Part shown: positions 8,298 to 16,369 of the stretch, piece after piece
Numbering within the stretch: position 1 is the stretch's first letter
Layout of the letters: each line of letters begins with the position of its first letter
NCBI GenBank assembly: GCA_017961765.1
Contig: JAGCWQ010000128.1
Span: forward strand, 1-64,000
DNA from: Paludibacteraceae bacterium
GTDB lineage: Bacteria; Bacteroidota; Bacteroidia; Bacteroidales; Paludibacteraceae
DNA: 64,000 nucleotides
Direction: 5' to 3'
Program-made: the position numbers and the translations under genes
Notes under the pieces: model-generated
What the model saw: only the letters and a program-made list of their open reading frames with translations
Told to the model about the DNA's origin: nothing
Database searches by the model: none

Positions 8298-8305
8298 TAG
8301 GCTGA

Positions 8306-8320
8306 TTTTTATTAAAAATA
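8306..8320 (-). promoter_or_regulatory. AT-rich TATTTTTAATAAAAA element upstream of rmlC
   Basis: On the minus strand this reads TATTTTTAATAAAAA and ends 8 bases before the rmlC start. Nearly the same sequence precedes the glycosyltransferase at 20421. It may be a variant promoter, but no mapped function is known. Confidence 0.3.
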
Positions 8321-8340
8321 CAAAATTTTCGCTGAAATAG

Positions 8341-8348
8341 TATATTTG
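8341..8348 (+). promoter_or_regulatory. Early/host-type promoter element TATATTTG for helicase
   Basis: GTATATTTG matches the Bacteroidetes TAnnTTTG element. Only 4 bases separate it from the ATG at 8353, so the transcript would be essentially leaderless. Confidence 0.6.
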
Positions 8349-8352
8349 GCGT

Positions 8353-10113
8353 ATGGAAAACATGAACGTAATATTTGTTGGAGACAAGCAGTTCACTTCA
8401 TCAGAGTATCAGAAATCCATTTTCAAGGAGATTGCACACGGCGCCGGGAATATGGTGATAACCGCAGCAGCAGGCTCTGCGAAAACCACGACAATTGAGA
8501 ACTGCCTACGTTTCATACCTGAGGGAAAGAAAAAACTTTTCCTTGCGTTCAACGTGTCCACCGTAGAGAAACTTAAATCGGAAATCAAGTCAGCCGACGG
8601 TACCAGAATAATGACGTTCCACGGACTCGGTAACAGGATACTCCGTGAAAACGGGTACATAGGCGACGAATGCGTCATCGACGAATTCAAATATCCGAGA
8701 TATGTGAAGAGCAACATATTGGAACTCACCGAATTCAAGGAAGTTGCGTCACTCGGCATTGAGGTTTTCCCGTATATGACGAATATCGTTTCAATGGTGC
8801 ATTATGCAAGATATTATATGGCTATGCGTGTAAAAGACATAGCCGAAGTTGCCGAGATATACGGTATAGTGCCCGTACGCGATGAGTTCGATGTAGTCAG
8901 GAAAGTCCTTATTTGGGGTAAAGAGAACACGGACGTTATTGACCATACCGATATGATTTGGTTGCCGAACACAATGAATCTGGTTACCAAAAGATACCTT
9001 TTTGATTACATTTTCATTGACGAGGCACAGGATACCACCCTCGCTCACCAAATGCTGGTTGACAAATGCTTTAAGCGTGGTTGCCGTTTTGTAGCCGTCG
9101 GGGATCCAAAACAGCAAATCAACGTATGGTGCGGTGCCACCGAGAAGGCAATCGAGAATTACGAGAACCGTCCAAACACGAAGAAGCTGAAACTTCCGAT
9201 ATCTTACAGGTGCCCGAAAAAAATTGTTGACATAGCGAAGAAATACTCGCCTGAGATTACTGCGGCTCCCGAAGCAAAGGACGGAGAGATTAGGTACGAC
9301 GTGTCGCCAAACGATGCGAAACCGGGAGATATGGTTCTATGCAGAATCATTTCAAAACTTATTGAGCAGTACCTTTCTTATCTTCGTAACAACAAGAAGG
9401 CATTCTTGAAGGGAAGTGACGCCGTAAAGAGCACCTACCTCGATTTAATTTCCAAAGTGAATGCGAAGAGGATTGACTCGAGATGTGTGACAACCACCGG
9501 GTTGATTCCACAGCTGTACAAACTGTACTTCGACAGACTCGAGGCAATCAAGGAAAAATTCAGAATCGACGAGGAGGAGGCTATGTATCACTATGAAGCC
9601 CTGAACCTTTACGACGATATTGAGGCGTTGAAGGTGCTTTCGGAAGGACTTACGTTCACTGACGAACTCGTCGATAAAATCAAGACGATTTTCAACGGAG
9701 ACGACGAAGACGCAATCATACTTTCAACCGTCCACAAGGCAAAGGGAATGGAAGCCGACAACATTTTCATTCTCTGCCCGTCACTTATGCCCAGCCAGTT
9801 GGCACGCAAGAAATGGGAAATACAGGCGGAAGAAAACCTTCTGTATGTCGCCGTTACCCGTGCGAAGAAAACCCTGAACTATATAAAGGAAGAAGAAAAG
9901 GGCTTTTACAAGAATTTCGTAAACACAAAAAGCATGGAATCCGAATTGAGTGCCATGCGTAAGCGTCTTGGGTGGATAGCCGCAGTAAGAAGCGGAGCCC
10001 AAACCATACCAACCGTAGCAATGCCTACCGCAGCCGATGTTGCGGGCAATGGAACGGGTGACGAAAAGCCAAAAAAGAAAAAAGGTGGGCTGAAATTTTT
10101 GGATTTGTCATAA
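8353..10113 (+). CDS. UvrD/PcrA-like superfamily 1 DNA helicase
   Basis: This 586-residue protein is an ATP-dependent 3'-5' type DNA helicase. Motifs appear in order: Walker A AAAGSAKTTTIENCL (about residues 37-51), motif Ia with TFHGLGNRIL, Walker B/motif II FIDEAQDTT (about 225), motif III VGDPKQQIN, motif IV SYRCPKKIV, motif V STVHKAKGMEADNIFIL (about 457) and motif VI LLYVAVTRAKKTL (about 495). It is a little shorter than cellular UvrD (about 720). The C-terminal tail is basic (KPKKKKGGLK) and could bind DNA or a partner. It is the first gene of an early-type unit with clpX-like and small genes, and likely acts in phage replication or recombination. Confidence 0.9.
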   Translation: MENMNVIFVGDKQFTSSEYQKSIFKEIAHGAGNMVITAAAGSAKTTTIENCLRFIPEGKKKLFLAFNVSTVEKLKSEIKSADGTRIMTFHGLGNRILRENGYIGDECVIDEFKYPRYVKSNILELTEFKEVASLGIEVFPYMTNIVSMVHYARYYMAMRVKDIAEVAEIYGIVPVRDEFDVVRKVLIWGKENTDVIDHTDMIWLPNTMNLVTKRYLFDYIFIDEAQDTTLAHQMLVDKCFKRGCRFVAVGDPKQQINVWCGATEKAIENYENRPNTKKLKLPISYRCPKKIVDIAKKYSPEITAAPEAKDGEIRYDVSPNDAKPGDMVLCRIISKLIEQYLSYLRNNKKAFLKGSDAVKSTYLDLISKVNAKRIDSRCVTTTGLIPQLYKLYFDRLEAIKEKFRIDEEEAMYHYEALNLYDDIEALKVLSEGLTFTDELVDKIKTIFNGDDEDAIILSTVHKAKGMEADNIFILCPSLMPSQLARKKWEIQAEENLLYVAVTRAKKTLNYIKEEEKGFYKNFVNTKSMESELSAMRKRLGWIAAVRSGAQTIPTVAMPTAADVAGNGTGDEKPKKKKGGLKFLDLS

Positions 10114-10121
10114 ATCTTCAC

Positions 10122-10129
10122 TATTTTTG
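10122..10129 (+). promoter_or_regulatory. Host-type promoter element TATTTTTG for clpX-like gene
   Basis: TATTTTTG fits TAnnTTTG. A TTG lies 20 bases upstream, near the usual -33 spacing. The leader to the ATG at 10150 is 20 bases. Confidence 0.5.
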
Positions 10130-10149
10130 CAAAAACAAAACAAACAAAA

Positions 10150-11298
10150 ATGGCTCAAAGAAAAACTAAGCAAACAAGCACACCCGCACCGGAGACAAAT
10201 AATACCTCCAATGTCGGCAGGATTCCCACCCCGTCGGATATCAAGGCTTTTCTTGATCAATATGTGATTGGTCAAGACGAGGCTAAGCGTGTGCTGTCTG
10301 TGGCTGTTTACAACCACTACAAGAGAATTATCTACAACCAGAACCCGAACAGGAAGATGGATATCGAGAAGTCGAACATCATCCTGCTCGGAAGCACCGG
10401 CTCCGGCAAAACCCTGATGGTGAAAACCATCGCCAAGATGCTCGGCGTTCCGTGCTATATTCAGGACTGTACCAAAATCACCGAGAGCGGATATGTCGGA
10501 AGTGACGTCGAGGAATGTCTCGTCGGACTCCTGAGAACCTGTGACTACAACGTGGCCGCCGCACAGTGCGGTATCGTCATGCTCGACGAGGGCGACAAGA
10601 TTGCCACGAAGGGTGCGGGCCCGTCCATTACGAGAGACGTTTCTGGTGAGGGTGTTCAGCAGTCGCTTCTCAAGATTGTCGAAGGAGACCTTGTTGGTGT
10701 TCCTCCGGCCGGCGGAAGAAAGCACCCTGAGCAGCCGCTGATTTACGTGAACACGTCCAATATCCTCTTTATCCTCTCCGGCGCCTTTGTCGGGCTCGAC
10801 AGTATCGTCGAGAGACGTATCGGACGCACGAGAATCGGTTTCAATGTCGAGTCTATCGACATGTCCGACTGCGACAACGTGAACTCTCTCGTAACGCCTC
10901 AGGACTTGAAGGACTTCGGACTTATCCCCGAACTCGTCGGACGGTTCCCTGTTATCGCCTACACGAACAAACTCACAGAAGACGACCTTATCAGAATCCT
11001 GAAGGAGCCGAAGAACGCCGTAATCAAGCAGTTCTCAGAACTTCTGGCTATGGACAACGTGGAACTCGCATTTGACGAGGCGGCACTCAAGTATATCGCC
11101 AACACTGCGATTGATCTTGAAACGGGGGCACGCGGTCTGAGAACCATTATCGAAGAGGTTCTTTCCGAGGCTATGTACAACGCACCTGAAAAACTGAATT
11201 CAAGCGAGCACACTGTTCTCCGCATTACCGAGGAGGAAGTCGCCAAGAGAATCGAGAAGCGGTACCGCAAGATGCTCGACGTCAAAAAAACAGCCTAA
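10150..11298 (+). CDS. clpX: ClpX-like AAA+ unfoldase lacking the N-terminal zinc domain
   Basis: This 382-residue protein is a ClpX homologue (E. coli 424). From IPTPSDIKAFLDQYVIGQDE (about residues 25-44) onward it follows ClpX: Walker A GSTGSGKTLM, pore loop GYVGSDVE, Walker B MLDEGDK (DEIDK in cellular ClpX), SITRDVSGEGVQQ, the GGRKHPEQP (RKH) loop, IGF in TRIGFNVE, sensor region LIPELVGRFPV, and ETGARGLR. The IGF tripeptide is the ClpP-docking loop, so it may recruit host ClpP. The first 24 residues are a short Q/T/P-rich tail in place of the C4 zinc-binding domain that recognises adaptors. It is probably an early host-takeover factor. The next gene starts on its last base. Confidence 0.93.
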   Translation: MAQRKTKQTSTPAPETNNTSNVGRIPTPSDIKAFLDQYVIGQDEAKRVLSVAVYNHYKRIIYNQNPNRKMDIEKSNIILLGSTGSGKTLMVKTIAKMLGVPCYIQDCTKITESGYVGSDVEECLVGLLRTCDYNVAAAQCGIVMLDEGDKIATKGAGPSITRDVSGEGVQQSLLKIVEGDLVGVPPAGGRKHPEQPLIYVNTSNILFILSGAFVGLDSIVERRIGRTRIGFNVESIDMSDCDNVNSLVTPQDLKDFGLIPELVGRFPVIAYTNKLTEDDLIRILKEPKNAVIKQFSELLAMDNVELAFDEAALKYIANTAIDLETGARGLRTIIEEVLSEAMYNAPEKLNSSEHTVLRITEEEVAKRIEKRYRKMLDVKKTA

Positions 11299-11714
11299 TG
11301 TTTATCGACACTTCTAAAGAATACGTTATCTGTGCCGCCATTTGGTACCCTGAGAAACTGGACGTGGAGTCCCCGAGGGGCTTCATAGCACAGAACATAT
11401 CTTATGGTATGGTTATCGGGCAGTGGAGGCACTGTAACTGTATTCACGTTAGAAAGCAATGCGGACTAACCAGACTGTACAAAAATCAAGAAGACCGTGC
11501 CGTTCAAGGATTTCTCACGTCAAAGGGAAATTTCGTGGACAGATGGCAGGCGTCGGAAATTGCGTATAACGCCGGACAGATTACGAAAGATAAAGCCTTT
11601 CGGAAAACTTGGAACGGAAAGTACGAAACCGCACTCGGAGATAAGCCGAAAGAAAGATGGGGAGAAAGTGACAACTATAAATTTGATCCAATCTATTCGG
11701 AAGATATCTATTAA
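11298..11714 (+). CDS. Unknown early protein, 138 residues
   Basis: Not recognised. The ATG overlaps the last base of the clpX-like stop codon (TAATG), so the two are translationally coupled. The protein is soluble and aromatic-rich. It has cysteines at about 12, 46, 48 and 54 (RHCNCIHVRKQC), a possible metal site, and a basic central part (KGNFVDRWQASEIAYNAG). No signal peptide or membrane segment is seen. Its position behind the unfoldase suggests an early accessory role, perhaps as a substrate or adaptor, but nothing in the sequence proves this. Confidence 0.7.
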   Translation: MFIDTSKEYVICAAIWYPEKLDVESPRGFIAQNISYGMVIGQWRHCNCIHVRKQCGLTRLYKNQEDRAVQGFLTSKGNFVDRWQASEIAYNAGQITKDKAFRKTWNGKYETALGDKPKERWGESDNYKFDPIYSEDIY

Positions 11715-11715
11715 C

Positions 11716-11729
11716 AAAGGAGAATAGTT
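11716..11729 (+). promoter_or_regulatory. Shine-Dalgarno site AAAGGAG before the 67-residue gene
   Basis: AAAGGAGAATAGTT directly precedes the ATG at 11730. Strong Shine-Dalgarno sites are unusual here, where most leaders are AT-rich without one. Confidence 0.5.
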
Positions 11730-11933
11730 ATGACAGGAAAAGATGTGATAAAGTACATTCAAGATAACCACCTTGAAGATGCAAAAGTAACCGTTACTGC
11801 TACTATGTACTATAATGGAGACCACGATTGCAGAACAACTGACGAGGTGTCCATTTCAGGGGGTAGTCAATATATTGGCAAGGGTAAGTTAATTCCCACC
11901 GTGGATTTCTATGTTGACTCTGAACTTTATTGA
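11730..11933 (+). CDS. Unknown small protein, 67 residues
   Basis: Not recognised. A small acidic protein with alternating beta-like segments (KVTVTATMYYNG, then TTDEVSISGG). It starts 15 bases after the previous gene, preceded by a clear Shine-Dalgarno sequence, and is the last gene of the helicase-clpX unit before a terminator. Confidence 0.65.
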   Translation: MTGKDVIKYIQDNHLEDAKVTVTATMYYNGDHDCRTTDEVSISGGSQYIGKGKLIPTVDFYVDSELY

Positions 11934-11963
11934 TGACAACAAGTATATAATTCCCTAACAAAG

Positions 11964-11988
11964 AACCCGCACCAAGTGCGGGTTTTTC
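11964..11988. terminator. Bidirectional terminator
   Basis: AACCCGCAC and GTGCGGGTT form a 9-bp stem with a 3-base loop and T runs. It separates the early plus-strand unit from the convergent baseplate genes. Confidence 0.85.
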
Positions 11989-11989
11989 G

Positions 11990-12898
11990 TTAACTTATAT
12001 TGATGTCTTTGCTGAGCAGTTTGTCGTGCATTTTGTCCAATGTTCCGTACTTTTCAATGAACACCGTTGAAGTAGGGTCTCCGTCTGTTACGGGCGGGAA
12101 ACCTGGGTATGCATGATAGTGGCTGAAATACATGTTCATGAACGTTTGGAAGAAGTCACACAGTACGTCACCGTAAGGCAGTTTGTGGGCACGTTCAAGA
12201 ATGTCCGCCATCTGTTTGTCGTTGATACCTTCGTTCTTGTCCGACAGTCCGAACGATGCGTCTGAATTCTGCGTTATGAGGTTGATTTTGTCAGCCACGA
12301 TAGTCGCAGTGCTCCTTGTTTCGGTGTGTTGATTTCCAACTCCGTTATCGTTCTTTTTCTCGGTTTTTAACGGCGGGTCGTGGTGTTTCAACTTAATAAA
12401 GGCGGGTGCGTCCCTGTTGAACTTCACAGTCTCCTCATTTGGCTTTGTAAGCCTCACTCCTGCCCTTATCCTAACGTCATCGTCACTTAGTATTATGTCG
12501 GTGTTTTTACGCCCCAGAATGCCTATTTCCTCGTCTTTTGGCATAGCCCCGTCTGCTGTTCCACGATTGCTTACGGGAATGGCAGGCGGTTTCACGCCTC
12601 CGCTCAGGAAACGGGTTGGCGAGAACGTGAAGAAATTGTCGTAGCCCATCTTATCCGGCTGAGAGATTATCGGCCCGATGTACAATCTCTGACCGTTAGC
12701 CTCCTTGTCGTTTGACACCAATACTATCACCGCCTCGTTTACCTTCGGCTTGATATGTATGAGTTTCGGAATGGCAGGGAAAGCATACGGTATGTTGGAC
12801 ACGGGAGTTCCCTTGTCTTCAGATATGACGGCTTTTATTCTACCGGCATCGTATTCGTCTTTCGACTCTACTACGTATCCTACGTATAATGATAGCAT
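11990..12898 (-). CDS. Baseplate spike/hub protein with gp5-like OB fold
   Basis: This 302-residue protein begins with an OB-fold domain like that of T4 gp5 and other spike-hub proteins: VGYVVESKDEYDAGRIKAVI (residues 6-25), then IPYAFPAIPK and VNEAVIVLVSND, then LYIGPIISQP by about residue 80. The C-terminal third has a helical segment LERAHKLPYGDVLCDFFQTF and a histidine pattern YFSHYHAYPG seen in phage spike proteins. T4 gp5 also carries lysozyme and a long beta-helix; neither is evident here, and the peptidoglycan-degrading role may instead belong to the hub protein at 57945. It is the last gene of the late unit starting at 15499. Confidence 0.75.
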   Translation of the reverse strand: MLSLYVGYVVESKDEYDAGRIKAVISEDKGTPVSNIPYAFPAIPKLIHIKPKVNEAVIVLVSNDKEANGQRLYIGPIISQPDKMGYDNFFTFSPTRFLSGGVKPPAIPVSNRGTADGAMPKDEEIGILGRKNTDIILSDDDVRIRAGVRLTKPNEETVKFNRDAPAFIKLKHHDPPLKTEKKNDNGVGNQHTETRSTATIVADKINLITQNSDASFGLSDKNEGINDKQMADILERAHKLPYGDVLCDFFQTFMNMYFSHYHAYPGFPPVTDGDPTSTVFIEKYGTLDKMHDKLLSKDINIS

Positions 12899-12901
12899 AA
12901 C

Positions 12902-13294
12902 TTATCTTGCTATTGCGTCCACGTGGACGGGGTTAATGTTGAATCCGACAACTTCAACGGGGCCTGCTGCGGACGCACCCGTTCCTTGGAACTGAATGCC
13001 GCCAATGTTTATGCCGCCTTCAATTCTCATGTCGGATTTTATTGCTTTCACGATTTCTTCAATACGGATCCTTTCGACTGCCTCCATTATGTTAGCACTT
13101 CCGTTCTTCAAGGGTCCGAAATAGGCACCGGCTTCAGGCAGTCTCCTGATTATGTTCGATGCTATGAGCATAGGGGACAAACCTGGTCTGTTCACAGCAC
13201 CGCAGAGTATCAACGCAGCCGGTATGGCGTTCAACGGTTTCCTTACCATCGACACCAAACTGTTCAGTTTTTTACAGATGCTTTCAATTGTCAT
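12902..13294 (-). CDS. Unknown baseplate-module protein, 130 residues
   Basis: Not recognised. It lies 3 bases upstream of the spike gene and overlaps the end of the 602-residue gene by 11 bases, so it is part of the same tight late operon. The first 60 residues are helical and moderately hydrophobic (LNAIPAALILCGAVNRPG). The C-terminus is beta-like and glycine-rich (GGINIGGIQFQGTGASAAG), a composition seen in structural tip or chaperone proteins. A role in spike or hub assembly is inferred from neighbours only. Confidence 0.65.
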   Translation of the reverse strand: MTIESICKKLNSLVSMVRKPLNAIPAALILCGAVNRPGLSPMLIASNIIRRLPEAGAYFGPLKNGSANIMEAVERIRIEEIVKAIKSDMRIEGGINIGGIQFQGTGASAAGPVEVVGFNINPVHVDAIAR

Positions 13295-15092
13295 TTGTCG
13301 AAGGTGTTGTTTGGACAGGTATTATGTCCGCATAATTTACATTGGCTATCTCCATATTCGTCGTCTCGAACAGAGAGAAGTTAGGAGAAGGCGTACAGGC
13401 AAGAATGAGTTCTTCCAACAGAACCTTGTAATAGTAAATCGTCTCGAGCATCAGTTTCTTCACAATCAAAGAAACGATAGGCTTGAGTTGTCCTATTATC
13501 AAGTCCAGGAGTTCCTGCATAACGATATCGCTGATTCTACGTATGCAAGAGCGTAGAACGTTCCAGAAATTCTTGAAGAACTCTTCCCAATTCGCAACAC
13601 TCGTCAAGTCCTCCTGCGTGTCGTTCAGGAAATGGCTGTTTATCGCGAACAGTAGCATAACCTTTGGAGACAGTACCTGCATCGCAATCTGAACCATCGC
13701 TTCCTTGATGAATTTAAGGATAAGGTTCTTGCTGTACCCGAACGAAGCGGAAGCGTCTATCTCAACGCTTTCTGAAAGGTTTTCGGTGGTGTTTTTGAGT
13801 GCGGTAATGATTGCACTTTCCTTTGACTCTCCCGTGGTGGAGTCAATTTCGGAAATGTATGTCGTTATGGCGTCAATGTCGATGTCCGCCAATTCTCCCG
13901 TATCGTTGCCCGTCTCGTATTTTCCGTTGTATCTGAGCGTGGCGTCATTCATTATTTCGTTGTAGTCGTCATCCGAAAAAACGAAATATCCGTCGTCGGC
14001 ACTGTCTGAATTGTCTGAACCCTCTTGCTCGATAACCTTTTCAACGAGTTTTTCAACCTTCTTCGCAAGGATATTCATTTCAAGCGACAATGTTCCTGAC
14101 AGGGAACTGGTCAACCCGAGCATTGAATTTATTATCTGTGCGATTATGGTTTTACTGTTGAATAGTTTCAGGCTGTATATGTAGTCAAAATTAAATTGGA
14201 ATACCGTTTTGTTGAGCCTTTGCAGGTTACCGCCGACGGTAAGCCCCTGACGGTAATATCTGTCTGATACACCCCATACTCTAATATAATTAGATTCCAC
14301 TAGGCTGTTTATGGTTAAGTCAGAAAGGCTTTCTTCACGGCTATCAAAACCGCCTTCACGAAATTCGCATTGTATAATTTCCTGCTTGATACCAACTCCA
14401 CGTATCACCCTTGTAGGCGAGTTCTGGCAGGAAGCATCCACGAAGTGCTCCCTTACGGTACCCGTGTCGTCTTTCTTGAACGCAAGCCTGTGCTGTGCCC
14501 TGTTGTCCCACACGGAACGGTGGTCGTCGTTACCCTTGTTTATTACATACCAAAGGTAGGCGTTGAAATCCGTGGAGCGGTAAACCGTGGAAGGTATAAG
14601 CCCGTTTTCCTTTGTATCGAAATAGAACACTGAGCCCTTCTCGGAAGTCGGGCAGTTCTGTAACAATGCGAATGCATCTATGTCTGCCAACGGTATCGTC
14701 ATACCGGTTCCCATTGGATAGTCCGAATCATACCCTTGGTCAAGGTACGGGGATTTAAGGAAATAATCAGGGAGTATTGGGTCGATAGGACAGGTGTACA
14801 TGCCGGTTATGTACGACAGCAATATTGCCTTGACCGTTTCTTCGATAACGGCCAATATGCCCTTAGCCACCCCGCTCTCCTCTTCATCAGAAAGAAGTCT
14901 TGCCAACCATTTGTACAAGAATTCGTCCGTGATTCCGAGAAGTTTCAGGATGTCCAACATGAAAGAAATGGTGGTTAAGGTACTATCTTTACCACCATAT
15001 TCATCACCTGCATAAAGTTTCGGGTAACTTTCGAGCATTGTCATGAATGCCGCGAGCGTTCCCAAAACGTTCTTTGTCGCTGTTACGTTCAT
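13284..15092 (-). CDS. Large baseplate-module structural protein, 602 residues
   Basis: Not recognised. The protein has helical N- and C-terminal regions and a beta-rich middle (about residues 130-330). Hydrophobic stretches occur near residue 80-100 and near 470-560 (for example ILRSCIRRISDIVMQELLD and IVSLIVKKLMLETIYYYK), more like packing helices than certain membrane spans. It overlaps the preceding gene by 4 bases and the following one by 11, in the operon of the OB-fold spike protein. A structural role in the baseplate or a tail-tip membrane-interacting part is plausible, but unproven. Confidence 0.65.
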   Translation of the reverse strand: MNVTATKNVLGTLAAFMTMLESYPKLYAGDEYGGKDSTLTTISFMLDILKLLGITDEFLYKWLARLLSDEEESGVAKGILAVIEETVKAILLSYITGMYTCPIDPILPDYFLKSPYLDQGYDSDYPMGTGMTIPLADIDAFALLQNCPTSEKGSVFYFDTKENGLIPSTVYRSTDFNAYLWYVINKGNDDHRSVWDNRAQHRLAFKKDDTGTVREHFVDASCQNSPTRVIRGVGIKQEIIQCEFREGGFDSREESLSDLTINSLVESNYIRVWGVSDRYYRQGLTVGGNLQRLNKTVFQFNFDYIYSLKLFNSKTIIAQIINSMLGLTSSLSGTLSLEMNILAKKVEKLVEKVIEQEGSDNSDSADDGYFVFSDDDYNEIMNDATLRYNGKYETGNDTGELADIDIDAITTYISEIDSTTGESKESAIITALKNTTENLSESVEIDASASFGYSKNLILKFIKEAMVQIAMQVLSPKVMLLFAINSHFLNDTQEDLTSVANWEEFFKNFWNVLRSCIRRISDIVMQELLDLIIGQLKPIVSLIVKKLMLETIYYYKVLLEELILACTPSPNFSLFETTNMEIANVNYADIIPVQTTPSTNDN

Positions 15093-15499
15093 TTCTTGGT
15101 TTCGTATTCTTCCGCTTCGTTCTTAACCGAAGAAGCATCCAACGCGAGTTTCCTGAGTTTGTCCAAATCCAACGTTGTAGGAGTAGACTTGGACGCATCT
15201 ATCGCACCCTTCACGTCCCCGCCGTGCTTGACGACTTCGGCAAGAAGTTTTGCAATATCGAACTTTTGTCCAATCGCTTTCTGCTGCAACGTGAAGAAAT
15301 TGTTCATTATCTTCCCGTATTTTTCCTTGCCGTCGATATCCAAATCCTTATAGGTGGTTGAGGAGGAAAGTTTGTTGATTTCCTCCTGTATAATCCTGTG
15401 CTGCTGGCACGCCTGATCGTACGTTTCCTGAAGGAGTTGTTCTATCTTGTCGTTGCTGTTCAGCTTAACGGTATATTTCTTAATTTTAACTGTTCCCAT
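15089..15499 (-). CDS. Unknown late protein, 136 residues, first gene of baseplate operon
   Basis: Not recognised. A charged, largely helical protein (LLQETYDQACQQHRIIQEEI, residues about 19-38, is coiled-coil-like), with a K/E-rich C-terminus. The ATG at 15499 is preferred over an upstream TTG at 15535, because a late promoter element lies between them. That element ends just 5 bases before this ATG, the shortest late spacing in the window. It overlaps the next gene by 4 bases. It could be a baseplate chaperone or a small regulator of late transcription. Confidence 0.6.
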   Translation of the reverse strand: MGTVKIKKYTVKLNSNDKIEQLLQETYDQACQQHRIIQEEINKLSSSTTYKDLDIDGKEKYGKIMNNFFTLQQKAIGQKFDIAKLLAEVVKHGGDVKGAIDASKSTPTTLDLDKLRKLALDASSVKNEAEEYETKK

Positions 15500-15504
15500 A
15501 TGTC

Positions 15505-15513
15505 TATAAATAC
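15505..15513 (-). promoter_or_regulatory. Late promoter element GTATTTATA for baseplate operon
   Basis: On the minus strand this reads GTATTTATA and ends 5 bases before the ATG at 15499. It lies between two minus-strand genes, just past the stop of the sigma-factor gene. Confidence 0.65.
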
Positions 15514-15527
15514 TCCGGAACCGGTTT

Positions 15528-16250
15528 TCACTCAATGACGTAGTTCTTGATCAGAAGGAATTCTTTCTTGAATTTCTTCATATTGTCCCGTATGCCTTTC
15601 GTATCAAGGCCCGTCTCTTCCCTGAGGAACAGAAGGATAGCGTTCTTGTTTAGTTTGTTGCTTGCGTCCGTGGAAAGCACGTACTCCCAATTCTTGAGAA
15701 GGTTAATCAGTGCCTTTCCGATTTTCACCTCGTTTGGACGCAAATCATTGTCGTCTGGATTATCCACCATTTCGGTTATCCTGTCCACCAACCTGTCGAC
15801 TGTTTCGGAGGCAATCTCCTTATTCTTGTCAGGCTTGTCTGAATATCTCAGGTTGTCGTTGAACTCTTCCGCTATCACATCGTATGAAGGATTTCTCTGC
15901 AAGGATGTCGAATAACTCTGTATCCTACCGATAAGGTAGTTCCTGCAAATGGTTCCGTAATACGAGTATGCTTTGAACTGGCCGGGTTCGAACTTGGACA
16001 TTTTTGTAATCAGGAACGACAGAGTGTCGTTGAACGTATCTTCGAACGTTTCGTTCGGAACAAACAGTTTGTATCTCCTAATGATTGACTCAGCCATTTT
16101 CTCGAAAGCAGGGCGGAGGACTGTGTTGTATATCTCGTTCTTCTCCTCAGCGGTTGTTGCGCTCAGGTACGCCAACACAGCCTCTTCCTCCCTCTTGTAA
16201 AAATATCCTGTTTGTTTGTTTTCTTTTGGTTTTCTACCTCGTTTTGCCAT
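15528..16250 (-). CDS. Late transcription sigma factor, T4 gp55-like
   Basis: This 240-residue protein resembles phage late sigma factors of the gp55 family (T4: 185 residues). The recognisable core is the sigma-2 helix region: MAESIIRRYKL, then FEDTFNDTLSFLITKMSKFE and FKAYSYYGTICRNYLIGRIQ (about residues 95-115), to be compared with T4 gp55 [25 protein letters not shown]. The N-terminus is strongly basic (AKRGRKPKENK), and the C-terminus has a helical acidic/basic region that could contact the sliding clamp or a co-activator. It probably redirects host RNA polymerase to the GTATTTATA elements found before late genes. No good late element precedes it, as expected for a middle gene. Confidence 0.8.
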   Translation of the reverse strand: MAKRGRKPKENKQTGYFYKREEEAVLAYLSATTAEEKNEIYNTVLRPAFEKMAESIIRRYKLFVPNETFEDTFNDTLSFLITKMSKFEPGQFKAYSYYGTICRNYLIGRIQSYSTSLQRNPSYDVIAEEFNDNLRYSDKPDKNKEIASETVDRLVDRITEMVDNPDDNDLRPNEVKIGKALINLLKNWEYVLSTDASNKLNKNAILLFLREETGLDTKGIRDNMKKFKKEFLLIKNYVIE

Positions 16251-16256
16251 TGTGCG

Positions 16257-16274
16257 TCAATAGTTTCATCTATT
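16257..16274. repeat. Inverted repeat just upstream of the sigma-factor start
   Basis: CAATAG and CTATTG flank a 6-base loop, ending 6 bases before the sigma ATG. It could form an mRNA hairpin controlling translation, or be chance. Another inverted repeat (ATACTT AA AAGTAT) lies at 16326-16339. Confidence 0.35.
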
Positions 16275-16369
16275 GAAGCCCGCCAAAATCTATCAACAAA
16301 ATATCATTGTTCTTTCTTAATCACCATACTTAAAAGTATCTTTCCTGTCATTGACGGCTTACCGTTATT

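Noticed and set aside
8298..8396. N-terminal extension of RmlC by 33 residues
   Set aside because: It would run through the divergent promoter region into the helicase gene; the family start is at 8297.
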